Positions 45,025 to 56,696 of a stretch of DNA of 64,000 nucleotides are shown in pieces; position 1 is the first letter of the stretch, and each line of letters opens with the position of its first letter. The translations under genes and the position numbers were made by a program. The notes under the pieces were generated by a model that was given only the letters and a program-made list of their open reading frames with translations, had not been told where the DNA came from and made no database searches. Origin of the DNA: Bubalus kerabau (lineage: Eukaryota; Chordata; Mammalia; Artiodactyla; Bovidae); the NCBI RefSeq assembly GCF_029407905.1, contig NC_073628.1, forward strand, positions 15,033,501 to 15,097,500, in the 5' to 3' direction.

Positions 45025-45135
45025 CTCCGAGTCCCTGGGGTGCTTGTTGAAAGTGCTGTCCTGGCTGCCCTCCAGGCTCTGACTCCACGGATCTGCATTT
45101 GCAGAGTGTCCGGGGGATGCTAGTGCAGATCTCTG
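45025..45135 (+). repeat. MER5-like hAT fragment
   Basis: tccctggggtgcttgttgaa, ctccaggctctgactccacg, gatctgcatttgcagagtgt, ggggatgctagtgcag. Confidence 0.55.
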
Positions 45136-45661
45136 ATGGAGAAGTGTGCAGCCCCTGGTGACCTGCGGGGAGGAGCCTGGCCTCTGCAGGGAAGCGGCTT
45201 AGGCAGGCTGTGGCCCTGAGAGATGCTGGGAGGCCGAGCAACCTCTTTCAGGTCAGCCCCGGGCCACCAGGTTCTAATTCCGTCAGTCACCTGGAGGGCC
45301 TTCTGCATGAGGCCAGGCAGATGGGCACTTGGAGAAGAGGAGCCCACTTGTGCCCAGACATGCTGGGGACACACCACAGCCTCTGCTCCAGGGAGCTGTC
45401 TTTATATCACTGAACATGAGTGGATTCTCTGAAGTCTCTCCAAGTTCTAGAAAATGAATGCGATGTTTTCGGCCCTCTTGCTATCCTGATAGGCTGGTAG
45501 ACTGGGCTTGAATAGTGAGCCTGATTCTGCCTCAAGGAGTACTTTCCTCAGCTCTTCTGAAAATGCTCTGTGCCCGCTTTCTACAGCTGATGGCAGCAAT
45601 GGCAAAGCTCTTTTACCCTTATCCACCACCAGACACGCACCTATGCCACTACAATTCATGG
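45136..45661. other. Unique sequence
   Basis: Nothing recognised. Confidence 0.45.
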
Positions 45662-45855
45662 AGCAAGAACTTCCCCAGTAGTCCAGTGGTTAAGACTTCG
45701 CCTTCAAGTGCAGGGGGTTTGGGTTCAATCCCTGGTCAGAGAGCTAACCCACATGCCTTGTGGCCATAAACCAGAACATAAACACCAGAAGCAGAATTGT
45801 AACAAATTCAGTAAAGACTTTAAATGGTCCACATCCAAAAAACAATCTTAAAGTT
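45662..45855 (+). mobile_element. CHR-type tRNA SINE
   Basis: aacttccccagtagtccagt, B-box gggttcaatccctggtcaga, body aacaccagaagcagaattgt, and A-rich end. Confidence 0.9.
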
Positions 45856-47009
45856 CATGGCGCGTTCATCCCAAGAGTTGGAGAATTTGGTAAATAGAGA
45901 GAGTCCTGAGAGGCACCTCTCCCAAGAGCAGCCGCTCCTGTTTCTCACTGCTCATGGCCGCGGTCCTCCTGACATCGCTACCCGGGGGTGGGGAGAGCTA
46001 CGGGGAGGAGGAGGCCAGAACTCAGTCAGGGTTATTCACGAAGGATCAGAGAACACATCCACCCCCAGAAACAGCCCAGTGGTCCCTCTCAGACCTCAGC
46101 CCCCAGGAAGTCCCCACACCCTGACCAGTGCCTCCCCAGGGCTCATATGCTCTATGGGACCTGCCAAGGCCTCAGGGCTCATGGAACTTCCATGAACTTG
46201 TGAGTCCACCAAAGAGTCTGTGAAGAAAAGCATCAAAGGCTAGAGGCTTTTGTCTTCATTCTATGTCTTCACCTCCTCTCCGCTGCATAAACATTCACCT
46301 CCATCCCATAAACATTAAAGGCTGAAGACTGAGAGAAAGAGCAAACCAGAAGCCTCTTTCCCAACATGGTCCTTCCCACTTCTCTGCCAGGAGCAGAGTC
46401 CAGCACTGTCCTTATATCCAGGAGCCAAGTTCACGGGTGCTAGGTCCAGGCCGCTCTGGAGACATGAGAAAACCAAGAGTCCAGCGAGAGCATGATGTCC
46501 AGCTCATATGTCACCCAGATGGTGGCACCAGGGTGAGAGCAGCACCTACAAAACCACAAGGTCAAGGTCAAGGTCAGAGCACTTTAGATGCCTGGGGGAA
46601 AGAAGGAAGCCACGCTACTGAGATGTCCAGTGGTCAGCAAAGGACAGGGGAGGCTTTCTACAGTCAGAAAGTTCTGACCCCGACGTTTTCCTGAGCATGG
46701 AAAAGGCGGCTGCTCCACTTGATGGCAAAGAGGCCCCAGAGTTGTTACACTTACGCAGTAGGTGTGTCGTTGGCAAGGTACCCCTTAACTTGTTGAGCTC
46801 CAGAAGCCCTAACTACACATCAGTGAGCCAAAATAACTAGAATTCCGAAGTCAGAAGGGATCTTACAGGTGGGGGGACCTGAGGGCATGCGTCCACAGGG
46901 AGGAGACGGTACATATGAGAGGACAAGTCAACAGTGATCTCGGAGCGTGGACCCCGTGGAAGGCGGCCAGCCCCGCTCAGCCCTGCCACTAGGTGACTAT
47001 TCCCATGCA
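45856..47009. other. Unique sequence
   Basis: About 1.15 kb with no recognised repeat or exon. A short run at 46557-46575 repeats ggtcaa three times. Confidence 0.45.
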
Positions 47010-47180
47010 AGAATTTGGTGCCAGGTTTGTCAGAGCTAATGAATTTTCAACCTAAGCCCCAAATTCCGATTTTTATGTGAAATTTCCCAATTTTAAGATG
47101 TTGGCAACTAAAATTCATGTTATTTAAAATACTGCACAGGCCAAACAAAACCCACCTGGATATGGGGAGAGGGTGGAATC
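47010..47180 (+). repeat. Unnamed ancient repeat, weak
   Basis: agatgttggcaactaaaatt and aggccaaacaaaacccacct recall an old mammalian repeat whose family I cannot name. Confidence 0.3.
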
Positions 47181-47244
47181 AGCCCATGGGACTCCAGCTC
47201 ATAACTTCGGATATGCATCAATTACTGAGTAACCATCATGGTAA

Positions 47245-47425
47245 CAGCTAGTATAAATTGGATGCTTCACACACATTATTACACTTTGTCCTCACCATTA
47301 AGGAAATTCAGTTTATAGAGAATAGGTAGCTTCTCCAAGTATGCCTGGCTACAGACAAAGGGCAGCCAGCATTCACATCCAGGTCTGTCTGACGTCAGGT
47401 GCTGAACCCGTAGCTATTAAGTGAT
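47245..47425 (-). repeat. MIR SINE, antisense
   Basis: cttcacacacattattacac, agggcagccagcattcacat, ccaggtctgtctgacgtcag, ctgaacccgtagctatt. Confidence 0.65.
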
Positions 47426-47460
47426 ATTGCAATTCCAGAAATAACTACACTTGGCATTGT

Positions 47461-47676
47461 ATGTGTGTGTGCTAAGTCGCTCAGTCGTGTCCAACTCTCT
47501 GCAACCCCATGAACTGTAGCCCACCAGGCTCCTTTGTCCATGGGATTCTCCAGGCAAGAACACTGGAGTGGGTTGCCATGCCCTTCTCCAGGGGATCTTC
47601 CCGACCCAAGGATCAATCCCAGGTCTGCGGCATTGCAGGCAGATTCTTTTACTGTCTGAGCCACCCGGGCAGCCCA
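47461..47676 (-). mobile_element. Bov-tA SINE, antisense
   Basis: (TG)n tail complement, ctaagtcgctcagtcgtgtc, gggatcttcccgacccaagg, and head gagccacccgggcagccc. Confidence 0.96.
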
Positions 47677-47773
47677 TAAACTCATTCAATTCAAGGCTAG
47701 GCACAGAAATGGACACTTGGTGTTTGCATGGTGGGTTTTGTATTGTTTGTAGGAGGACTCAATCAGGAAAGGT

Positions 47774-47892
47774 GGTGGTGGTGGTGGTTTAGTCGCTAAG
47801 TCTTGCAACCCCATGGACTGTAGCTTGCCAGGCTCCTCTGTCCATGGGATTCTCTAGGCAAGAATACTGGAGTGGGTTGCCATTTCCTTCTC
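47774..47892 (-). mobile_element. Bov-tA body, antisense, with TSD
   Basis: (GTG)n start, ttgcaaccccatggactgta, ending catttccttctc. The 10-bp TSD caggaaaggt lies at 47764-47773 and 47893-47902. The head is missing. Confidence 0.94.
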
Positions 47893-47902
47893 CAGGAAAG
47901 GT

Positions 47903-48261
47903 AGGCTTGCAAAAGAAAAGCTACCATCCTGGCAGCAGACAAAGGCAGGGAAGCTGTATTAAGAATGTTCTTCCATTTTCCACGGTGCAAAAATCCCTGT
48001 CTGGCCACATGGGATGAGTATTCTGGCCTTTGCTACACAAAGGGCAGCCAGTGGGCCAGCAGCATTGGCGTCACCTTGGAACTGGTTAGAAAGGCAGAAG
48101 CTCAGTGCACCCACATTGACTGAATAGGCCCCTTAACCAGAGGAACAGCTCCTGCTCGTGCACCTCAAAGCATGAGAAGCCTGTCCTTGCCTCTCTCTGA
48201 TTTGTCCTCCAGTCTGGTGTGGGCCCTCCAGCCCGCTCATGAAAGAGAAAAATTGTCATAA
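47903..48261. other. Unique sequence
   Basis: Nothing recognised. Confidence 0.4.
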
Positions 48262-48472
48262 AAAAAAAAAGAGAGAGAGAGAGAAAATGTCTGACTCTTT
48301 ACGATGCCATGGACTATAGCCTGCCAGGCTCTGTCCCTAGGATTCTCCAGGCAAGATTACTGGAGTGGGTTGCCATTCCCTTCTCTAGGGGACCTTCCCC
48401 ACCCGGGTATTGAACCCAGGTCTGCTGCACTGCAGGTGGATTCTTTACTGTCTGGGAAACCAGGGAAGCCCA
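48262..48472 (-). mobile_element. Bov-tA SINE, antisense
   Basis: A-run and (GA)n at 48260-48284, gtctgactctttacgatgcc, and a head altered to ctgggaaaccagggaagccc. Confidence 0.93.
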
Positions 48473-51029
48473 TAATCCACACTTTCCATCAGACTGCCAT
48501 CTCCCCAAAGACAGAGGCTCCCTCTTCCATATCTATTTTGCCTCTTCCTGGGCATGGCACACAGTCATTTGAGCCCCTCAACCCAGCTGCAGACAAAGGG
48601 GAAGGGGTCTCCCAGTGCACAACAGAAGGAATTCTTCTCTAAAACCACAACCGTGCAAATTAGCTCAGCCTCCCAGACTGGTGGCAGGCACTTGAGAATG
48701 TGAGAAAAATCTGTACAACACTGCCAGACCCATCTCACCCTGGTGCTGTAGGGATATAAATGGCTCCTGCATCTAAAATGCACATACAGAAAAACACAGA
48801 GGTTCCTTGATTCTAAAACATGTCTGCCAACCCTTAAGGGAAATCTGAGATCCTGGGCCAGGTAGGGACCTCTGGGCTCCCTTGCAGCAGTTCACAACAG
48901 AAGCCCTTGCAGAATGCTGTGAACAGGAACAGGAACCCTGAACCGGGGTGCTGGTATCCCTCTGCCTGCAGCTGAAATGGCATGCAGCCTGGACCTCTAA
49001 CCTCCTGCGCTTCATGCTCGTCACGGACCCTTTGCTTCAAGGCATTGGGGTCTTTTCCAGAAAATGGGGCAAACTCCTGACTCTTCTGTCATTGCTGCTA
49101 AAGTTTCAGCCATCCCCAGGGGCTGGTGTACATAAGGAGGAGAAATATCCCAGAGGTGCAGAGGCCTCCAGGCCTGCAGGCTCATGCCTGGTGCACGCTG
49201 CCTGCATGCCTTTCTCTATGTGCTCCAGACGCAAGGCCTCCCCAGAGACCGAACCTTGCAGGAAAATTCTCACTGTCCCCAAGCAACCCAAATTCTTCAT
49301 GAACGTATGTCACCTCCAGCCCTTGCACAGCCCTCACCTGCCTCCGAGACCATAATCACTCAAGGAAAAATAAAGTAAAAGTTCCCAACACCCTCCTCCC
49401 CCCCGCGGGCCTGCCTGGTGAACACGTGCAGAGAGCCGCTCTTGGCTCTAACACATGAGGCTTTCCATTCCAGTTAAACTGTGATGTTGCCATGGAAACA
49501 CCCAGTGAGGTGTTTCTCTGCCCAGCCGGCCCAGGCTGGGGACTCGAGGCCCACATTGCAGATGCCTCTGAGCTGGGTGCCACCCTCACCAACCCAGGGC
49601 ACCCCCACCCCCAATCTCTTCAGGGCTGTTCATGCCTGTAGGTGTATGGGCATTGGGGCACATGTTTGTTTTGTTTTGTCTTCAGCCCAGCCCCTCCCAG
49701 CACACAAAAGGCACATTCTTGGGAAAAAAAAGAAAAAGAAAAATGTATCTTTTTTTCCTGCATTCCAGCTGCCTGAGCTAAGCGGAGGAATGAATGGTTT
49801 GGGAAAAATCTCACACAGGAATAAATTTACAAGGGACAGCTGAGCGGATAAATTCAGTCCCCAAAGAGGGGCATTACGAGGCCTTTTGGCAGGAGACTTG
49901 CCCCTTGTGCAAAGCTGTCTAAAAAGAAAAACAGAGCAAGAGAGGGGGGCTTTCAAATCCACCCCAAAATAAACCGTTCAGAAATCCTTTTAACTCCCTC
50001 TAGCTGTCAGCATCTGGAGACAGGGAGGCCTGTGCACAAAGCCCCATCAGTCTTTCCAGGTGAACCTCAAGGGGGTCCCAGAGCTTGGCTTCAAGGTTAC
50101 CCAAGTTTTCTGGCTTGACCCACTATCCATACCTGGACAAAACTGGAGTTTGCCTTCACAGGGAACTCATCATGGCTTAGCTGAAGAGGGGACCAAACAC
50201 AATCTGAGCTGATGGACCAGATGGCTTTGGGGTGGGGGGTGTCAACCTGGACCCGTGCCTCCCGGGATGAGGGACTCATTGCAGGGAGAGGATCGTGGTT
50301 GTGACTTGGAGGAGGCTCCCACTCAGGCTAGAAGATGCTGGTCTGAACATGCAATGTGTGTTCCTTTGAGTCCCCATACTTTTCCCTACGAAATCTGAGA
50401 GTAAGATTATGCCAGAATGATTTCTGGACACTTCCCCCACAAAAAGGATGCTAAATACTGGCTTCTCCCCTGCTTTTCAACTGCTTCCTTGACTCGCTAG
50501 TTAATGGCCGTTTGCAAGAATTAGGAAAGTCCTTTTGTTGCACTGAGGTCTGAAAACTCAGTCAACCCATACTCACTCCCTTTCCTTTGGAAACCAAATC
50601 CTAGAACTTTTACAGCTGGCAATGACTTTCTTGTTACCCCTTGAGGATTTTCCCAGGCTCTTCCACCCCCAGGAGAGCCTGAGACTAGCCCGGATGGCCA
50701 GGCTCCTCTGGGAAAGGAGACTGACCGTCACCAAACATGTCCACAGTGCATGCATTGAGCTAGCACTGAACCCAAGTGACATTGCTCCTTCTCCGCCCAT
50801 AGTCCTACTTCTGAAGTCACTGTCGGTCAGTGAGCATTAAGCATTCATGGTCCAGTCCCACACTGTACACTTGGAGATGAGCAAATACATATTTATGCAA
50901 GGGTCAATTTCTGCCTCCAGGGAGATCAAAATCTCCTACCCAGACAGCATGTACCAGTAACTGAATATGTGCCCTATTCCAGTTTTTAACTAAGTATTTC
51001 ATGCTAATAAGTCCTTTATTTGCATTTGA
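48473..51029. other. Unique stretch, possible conserved elements
   Basis: About 2.6 kb free of recognised repeats. It contains an X-box-like site (49486-49499) and a stretch at 49770-49990 that has the texture of a conserved non-coding element. No exon is evident: 48948-49355 is the longest open frame (135 codons) and has no known domain. Confidence 0.45.
49486..49499. promoter_or_regulatory. X-box-like site (RFX-type)
   Basis: gttgccatggaaac closely matches the RFX family X-box (inverted GTTGCC / GGNAAC halves). It lies in unique sequence. Function is inferred only. Confidence 0.35.
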
Positions 51030-51240
51030 TATAGTAGCTACACACTCAGTGGAATCTGACTAACTAGAGACAAATCCTGGGTCTATCCCTAATCAGTTAT
51101 GCATCCTTGGGCATTAACCTCACAGCCTCATTTTCCTCATTGGTAAAACAGCTAATAACATCTACTTCACAAGATATGAGAATTTAATGAGCCAGTGCTT
51201 GTGATTCTCTTAACCCAGTGGCGAGCATTAGTGCTCAAAC
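51030..51240 (+). repeat. MIR SINE, nearly full
   Basis: tagagacaaatcctgggtct, tatgcatccttgggcattaa, cattttcctcattggtaaaa, atctacttcacaagatatga. Confidence 0.75.
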
Positions 51241-51490
51241 AGTGATCACATGGCCTCACTTCCAGAAACACCCCTCTACCCTCGATGCTGGAAATCAGCT
51301 ACCCTTCCTGTGGAAACCCTGCACAATTCTCTGCCAGAGCATTCCATGTTAATTACTGAATCCTTGCCCGTTAATCGTGAAGCAGAACACGTCCTCTTGC
51401 AGAAGAGAAAAGGCACTGGAGAGCTAGGGGTGGTCCTGCACCTCTTCCAAGGAAGACTACTTGGCTGGAATCTGGCTCTCATCTTTGACT

Positions 51491-51783
51491 TTTTTTTATT
51501 ATTAATCAACTAATTAATTTTTGGCTGCACTGGATCTTTGTTGCTATGCACGCATTTCCTCAGGTTATGGTGGTGGTGGGGGGGGGCGGGGGTCTACTCT
51601 TCCTTGCAGTGTGGGGGTGGCTTTTCTTCCACAGAACACAGACTCTAGGGTGTGGAGGCTTCAGTAATTGCAGCTCATGTGCTTAGTGCTCCAAGGCATG
51701 TAGAATCTTTCCAGACCAGGGATCGAACCTGTGTCCCCTGCACTAGCAGGTGGATTCTTATCCACTGGACCACCAGGGAAGTC
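51491..51783 (-). mobile_element. CHR-type tRNA SINE, antisense
   Basis: T-rich start, ggctgcactggatctttgtt, agaacacagactctagggtg, ccagggatcgaacctgtgtc, and head ccactggaccaccagggaag. A mutated stretch at 51569-51592 has become a long G run. Confidence 0.92.
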
Positions 51784-51952
51784 ATAGCCTTTGTCTTTGA
51801 ACTGTATCTAAATTGGGACTGGGTAAGACCTAGATCCACATTAAGTCTAACTTAACAACTAAACATTCTGTGTCATCTTAATAAGGAAAGAAAAAAATTG
51901 GAGTATCTTCTTTTTAGTATATAAGTATCTGTGAAAAGCACACTTATATACA

Positions 51953-51998
51953 TGGTGGTGGCTTAGTCATTAAGTCGTGTCTGACTCTTATGACCCAC
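51953..51998 (-). mobile_element. 46-bp Bov-tA scrap, antisense
   Basis: Only the SINE 3' end is present: tggcttagtcattaagtcgt then gtctgactcttatgaccca. Confidence 0.7.
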
Positions 51999-52149
51999 CC
52001 CTGAAACATATTTGCACAAATCCGTTGGAAGAAGAGCCCAGACATGAGTGAAAATGGTTGCTTGGAGAAAATAGATTACAGAAGTTATGGATGAGAGTGA
52101 AATCTTCTGAGCATATACTTTTCAATATTTGGTACTTCAAATAAGTAAA

Positions 52150-52262
52150 TGTTGGATATATGTATATGTATAACTGAACCACTTTGCTGTATACTTGAAA
52201 CCAAGACAACACTGTAAATCAACTATACGCCAATATAAAATAAAAATTTTAAATTAAAAAAT
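52150..52262 (+). mobile_element. Artiodactyl L1 3' end
   Basis: gtataactgaaccactttgc, tgtatacttgaaaccaagac, ctatacgccaatataaaata, and A-rich end. The 5' limit is uncertain. Confidence 0.75.
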
Positions 52263-52969
52263 GTTTCAGATATAAAGATATATATAATTAAAGCAAATAG
52301 GAAAAGAAGTTATAAAACTGAACCTAAAAAATACAAAATAACCCAACTGCAAAGCACATCTAAATGACAACAGAAATATAAATGTTACTGGTAGTTTTTA
52401 TGTTGCTAGTAATATTGATAATGCATTTTGAAATGGTTTTATAAGAATTATAGGAAAAAGCGTATGTATTGATGTTTAAGAAACATGAGTCTCACTGTAA
52501 GAGATACGATTGGAGAATGAAAGAAGCTAAGGAAATGTAATATTAAATATGAAACAGGAAAAAATGACATTATTGTTAATAATTATCAGGTGTCCCCACC
52601 ACTCCTCCTGCTATGACTACCTGCCAATGATGCTGAGCTTGGACTGTCCTGTCCAAAAACAGCATCTCTCTCCAACCTTCCTCACCAGTAACACTCAGAG
52701 ACAGCTGCCATCACCATCCCAGCCAGAGAGGAACCTGGGAGACAGCAAAAGGATGAGTGGCTCCTGGGATGTTTAGAACATATAGAATCTTCCTGCAGGG
52801 CCCCTTTGGTTGTGATTCTAAAAATATTTCCTTCCAGGTAGCACTTGTATGGTCCCAGTCCATCCTCTTCTTTCTTCTGCTTGTTCCCTTAAGAGGTAAG
52901 AAATTATCGTGAAATCTGGAAAACCATACAAGCCCCAAGTTTATTTCTTTTCAGAATTGCCTCCTTAGA
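52263..52969. other. AT-rich then unique sequence
   Basis: No recognised element. Confidence 0.45.
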
Positions 52970-53145
52970 ATTTGCATCCTTGGGTAAGTCATCTCTACTC
53001 TCTGAGCCTCAGTTTACTAATCTGTAAAACCCAGTATAAAATAATGCCCATTATGCTGGATGGTAAAATGTAGAGATAATAGATATAAAATACTTAGTGT
53101 ATATACCCAACAAATGGTTGGTATCATCCTTGTTATTTATGTTGA
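52970..53145 (+). repeat. MIR SINE
   Basis: catccttgggtaagtcatct, ctgagcctcagtttactaat, ctgtaaaacccagt. Confidence 0.7.
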
Positions 53146-54009
53146 CATGAAAATGTTCTATGAATTGCAGAACTCTGCATGAATGTCAAGTATCATTCAA
53201 TTATCCTTCAACTGGATAAGAGATCATCCCTGATGCTGCTGGTCCTGTGCAAAGGAAACATACAGAGCCCAGATCTGCCTCAGTCCAACAGCAGGTATAG
53301 CACCTGGGCCGGATTTCCAGCCTGTAGGAGAAAGTCACCCAGCAGGTATCTGAGTTCACCATATCCCTTGTATTGAGCGGGGGAGGGGTGTGTATTCATC
53401 ACTGGGATGGAAATGGAAGGAGTGGCCTTTGGCATGTTCTCTTCTTGCAATAAGTAGTGATTAATAAAATTCTTTTAGAGAAGAACAAACATTGACCATT
53501 AGATAGTAGATAGAGGAGAAGATGGAAATGAAGACAAAAACCACTCCTGCTATTCCAGGAACACACCACAAGCCACAAATATGCTTTTAATCAGCAGTTA
53601 TTAAACAGCTGCTTTATTAAACCTAAATTAAATACATGTTTGAGGGACTGGAGCATTCTTGAAGACGGAATTCTTGGGCATTTCTTTCTTGCAAGCTGTG
53701 ACTTTTTCAATGTCAGGGTTCCATTCTGTCCAGAAGATCTTGGCTTCCAAGGAACTCGAAACCCAAGCAAGAAATGAATCTATCTAAAGAGAAAATAACA
53801 GCCCTGCTGAAGGGTGTGGGTGACGATCACAAGAAGGACGTTGGCCAGCTAGAATGCTCATTTCCAGTTGTGCAGAAGAAGGACATCCTTGGGGCATCTC
53901 CCCATCCAAACATCGCCATCATTAACACTGACTGTCAGCTCCAGCGGTCTGACAGGGGGGACCCCAGGTGATTTAAGAATATCATCATGATGAATTCCGG
54001 TGACTGTTC
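53146..54009. other. Unique sequence
   Basis: No recognised repeat. A 65-codon plus-strand frame (53774-53971) matches nothing I know. Confidence 0.45.
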
Positions 54010-54150
54010 TCTGAAGTAGTTATTATTAGTGGGACTTACAGAAGAGAAGGCTGATGTTCAGAGAGATTCATAAATGTGCCTGGAGTTGCACAGTTTGCAG
54101 CTGTAGAATTAAGATTCCAATCAGGTCTGGCTGCCCAGCTCCAGAGCCAA
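54010..54150 (-). repeat. MIR SINE, antisense
   Basis: gttcagagagattcataaat, gtgcctggagttgcacagtt, agattccaatcaggtctggc. Confidence 0.6.
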
Positions 54151-54279
54151 CACCAGAGGCTGACTGTGGCTGTTCTTATGACATCTACGGGGTCCATTCC
54201 TGTTTTCAGGGTGTGTCCTCTGATACTTATTCTCACTTTCCTCAGTAATAGGAAGAAAGTAGGCATGAGGCCATTCAGA

Positions 54280-54660
54280 ATAAAGCCACATCCCCCAACC
54301 TTTCTGCAGCTACACGAGGCCATGTGACTGAGTTTTGGCCAGCAGAACATAAGCTGAAGCAATGTAATCAATGACTGGGAAGTGTCCTTAAAGAGAAGAC
54401 ATGTGCCTTCCCCTCCCCTCTTCACTCTTTTCTTTCCCAGCTGCCTAAAATGCAGATGCACATGCAGCCTAGACTGCAAGATGGAAAAGGCATGCTGAAG
54501 GTGGCAGAGGTGCAGGACCAGTTGTCTGGTCCTGAAAACTGCAAAGCCACAATGCTCTCCCATCTGCCTCCTAACATTAATATGTGGGACAAATAAACCC
54601 TCATCTTGCTCAAACCACTGTTACTTTGGGTTTTGTGTCACTTGGCTGGGTACAGTCCTA
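54280..54660 (+). repeat. Ancient interspersed repeat, LTR-like
   Basis: ggccatgtgactgagttttg, ggccagcagaacataagctg, tgggacaaataaaccctcat, accactgttactttgggttt. The family is probably an old LTR but I cannot name it. The 175-codon minus-strand frame 54563-54036 covers this and the MIR, so it is chance. Confidence 0.45.
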
Positions 54661-55439
54661 TTTATTACATGGGGATGCCTCCATTCTTCACACTCCATCT
54701 ATTCCCACTTAAAGTGTGTCCTTCTCTGCATTCTCTTCTTTCCTTCCCACAAATTTCATCCAAATGGACTCATATTACACATGTATCAGATTAGTGGCAA
54801 ATCACCAAAAGGAGCAGGACAGCCGGGACCTCTGGAGAAGGCAAGTGTGAGTTGGAACCGAGGACCATGCTCTTAGGGGCGATGTTCCTGGGCGTGGTCA
54901 GCAGTGAGGGAGTGGTTCAAACCCAGATCTTTCTGCTCAGTTAGCCTCTCTGACCATGTATGAGGAAAAGCAGGAGTCTTGTTAACAAAATCTTCTTTCC
55001 AAGAAAAAAAAATTCAGGTCATCCTTTTTCTCTGGTTCATCTCCTACCATCATTTCCAGGAAGAGGTACATGATGCGGCTGCCATGAAACATCTGTATCT
55101 AGTCCCACCCACAAGTACCAGGTTCCAGGCTGAACCAAGCCAGACTGGCCTGGGCTTTCTCCTCCCTTGTGTGTCATTCTTGCTTATCTTCCAAGACAAG
55201 CCAACAGAGCCTGGCTGCAAAGAGAAATGATCCTTACCCCTCCCATGGAAGTGTTTCAAAGAGTTCCAGAATGCACGCGTCCTCAAAGTTCCCTGAATCA
55301 TTGACTCTTAAAGCTGGAAAAACGACAGAGGTCATCTTATCCAAGAAAAGATAATGATCTTACCACTGGAGGAAACAACCTGACCAAGGTCAAATTGTTT
55401 GTTATGAGAGAATTGGGACCACTGATAACAACAAGCACA
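54661..55439. other. Mostly unique; weak old repeat at 55290-55390
   Basis: The part gaatcattgactcttaaagc, then gacagaggtcatcttatcca, recalls an L3/MIR3-type fragment. The rest is unassigned. Confidence 0.4.
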
Positions 55440-56090
55440 GCAGCAGCAATATTTAACCAGTTCTATGTGCCAGCAGTCAGCATGGATTGTCATTGTTGTT
55501 CAGTTGCTCAGTCGTGTCCAACTCTTGTGATCCCATGGACTGCAGCATGCCAGGCTTTCCTGTCCTTCACCATCTCCCAGAGTTTGCTCAGATTCATGTC
55601 CACTGAGTCAGTGATACCATCCAACCATCTCATCCTCTGTCATCCCCTTCTCCTCCTGCCCTCAATCTTTCCCAGCATCAGGGTCTTTTCCAATGAGTCA
55701 GCTCTTCACATCAGGGGGCCAAAAGCTTCAGTATCAGTCATTCCAATGAATACTCAGAGTTGATTTCCTTTAGGACTGACTAGTTTGATCTCCTTGCTGT
55801 CCAAGGGACTCTCAAGAGTCTTCTCCAGCACCACAATTCAAAAACAACAATTCTCCAGCACTCAGCCTTCTTTATGGTCCAACTCTCAGCATTAGAGACA
55901 AATAGTTGAACAAAAAAGACACATGCCAGACTTTAAGGGACATTTTGGTGGGAGAAAGAGACAACAAACAAATACCAAATATTTCATGCCAGCTGTGATA
56001 AGAGCCACAAAGAACAAGTGCGTATCACCACACAAGCATGGAAAAGGGGCACACCTGGCGAGGGAGTAGGCTCTGACATGAATAGAAACC
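55440..56090 (-). mobile_element. L2 LINE 3' region, antisense, split by BovB
   Basis: ttctatgtgccagcagtcag precedes the BovB. After it come aacaaaaaagacacatgcca, tggtgggagaaagagacaac, and gctgtgataagagccacaaa. Confidence 0.6.
55491..55890 (-). mobile_element. BovB LINE 3' end, antisense, older copy
   Basis: gttgttcagttgctcagtcg through ctcttcacatcagggggcca to ttatggtccaactctcagc on the plus strand. It resembles the 1451-1747 copy in sequence type. Confidence 0.92.
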
Positions 56091-56198
56091 ATTATTTTGG
56101 TAAATTCAAGAGCCCAAAGCAAGCCAGAGTGCTAAAGCCATCACCAGGAGTCAAATCATTCAAGACCAAAGTAGCCATGTTAAGATTATTGGAATATT

Positions 56199-56335
56199 TG
56201 GGAATTCCCTGGTAGTCTAGTGATTAGGACCCCATATTTTCACTGCCAAGGGTGTGGGTTTGATTCCTGGTTGGGATCCTGCAAGATCCTGCAAGTCATG
56301 CAGTGTGGTCAAATTTTTAAAAAATTAAAAAGAAC
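56199..56335 (+). mobile_element. CHR-type tRNA SINE with TSD
   Basis: ggaattccctggtagtctag, B-box gggtttgattcctggttgg, a local atcctgcaag duplication, and an A-rich end. The 11-bp TSD attggaatatt lies at 56188-56198 and 56336-56346. Confidence 0.94.
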
Positions 56336-56346
56336 ATTGGAATATT

Positions 56347-56696
56347 CTAGGAATAATGATGAGTCCCTGAGACTATTCCATGGGCCATAACAGAGTCTGA
56401 TTTGCATTTATAAATAATCACTTTGTGGCTCAGTGCAGATGACATCAGAGTTGAGGCAGAGTGGCCTCTCAGAGCTGTCTAGTTGTCCACATGAGGACAA
56501 TGAGTGTGGACACAGGAGGGACAGAGGAGAGATGTGGATGGAATTGGGTAGAAGGGACCAGAGCTGCCTCTGTGACCAGACATAAGTTCGGGAGCTGTCT
56601 TCCTGTGGATGGTATTGTATTTGAATCCATGAACATGGGTAAGATATCCCGGAGGGAAGTAAAGTGAAAAGAAAAGGTGATCTAGGATCTAGTTTC
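56347..56696. other. Unassigned sequence
   Basis: Possibly worn L2. Nothing firm. Confidence 0.35.

Noticed and set aside
54036..54563. 175-codon minus-strand open frame
   Set aside because: It spans a MIR and another ancient repeat, with no protein family resemblance.
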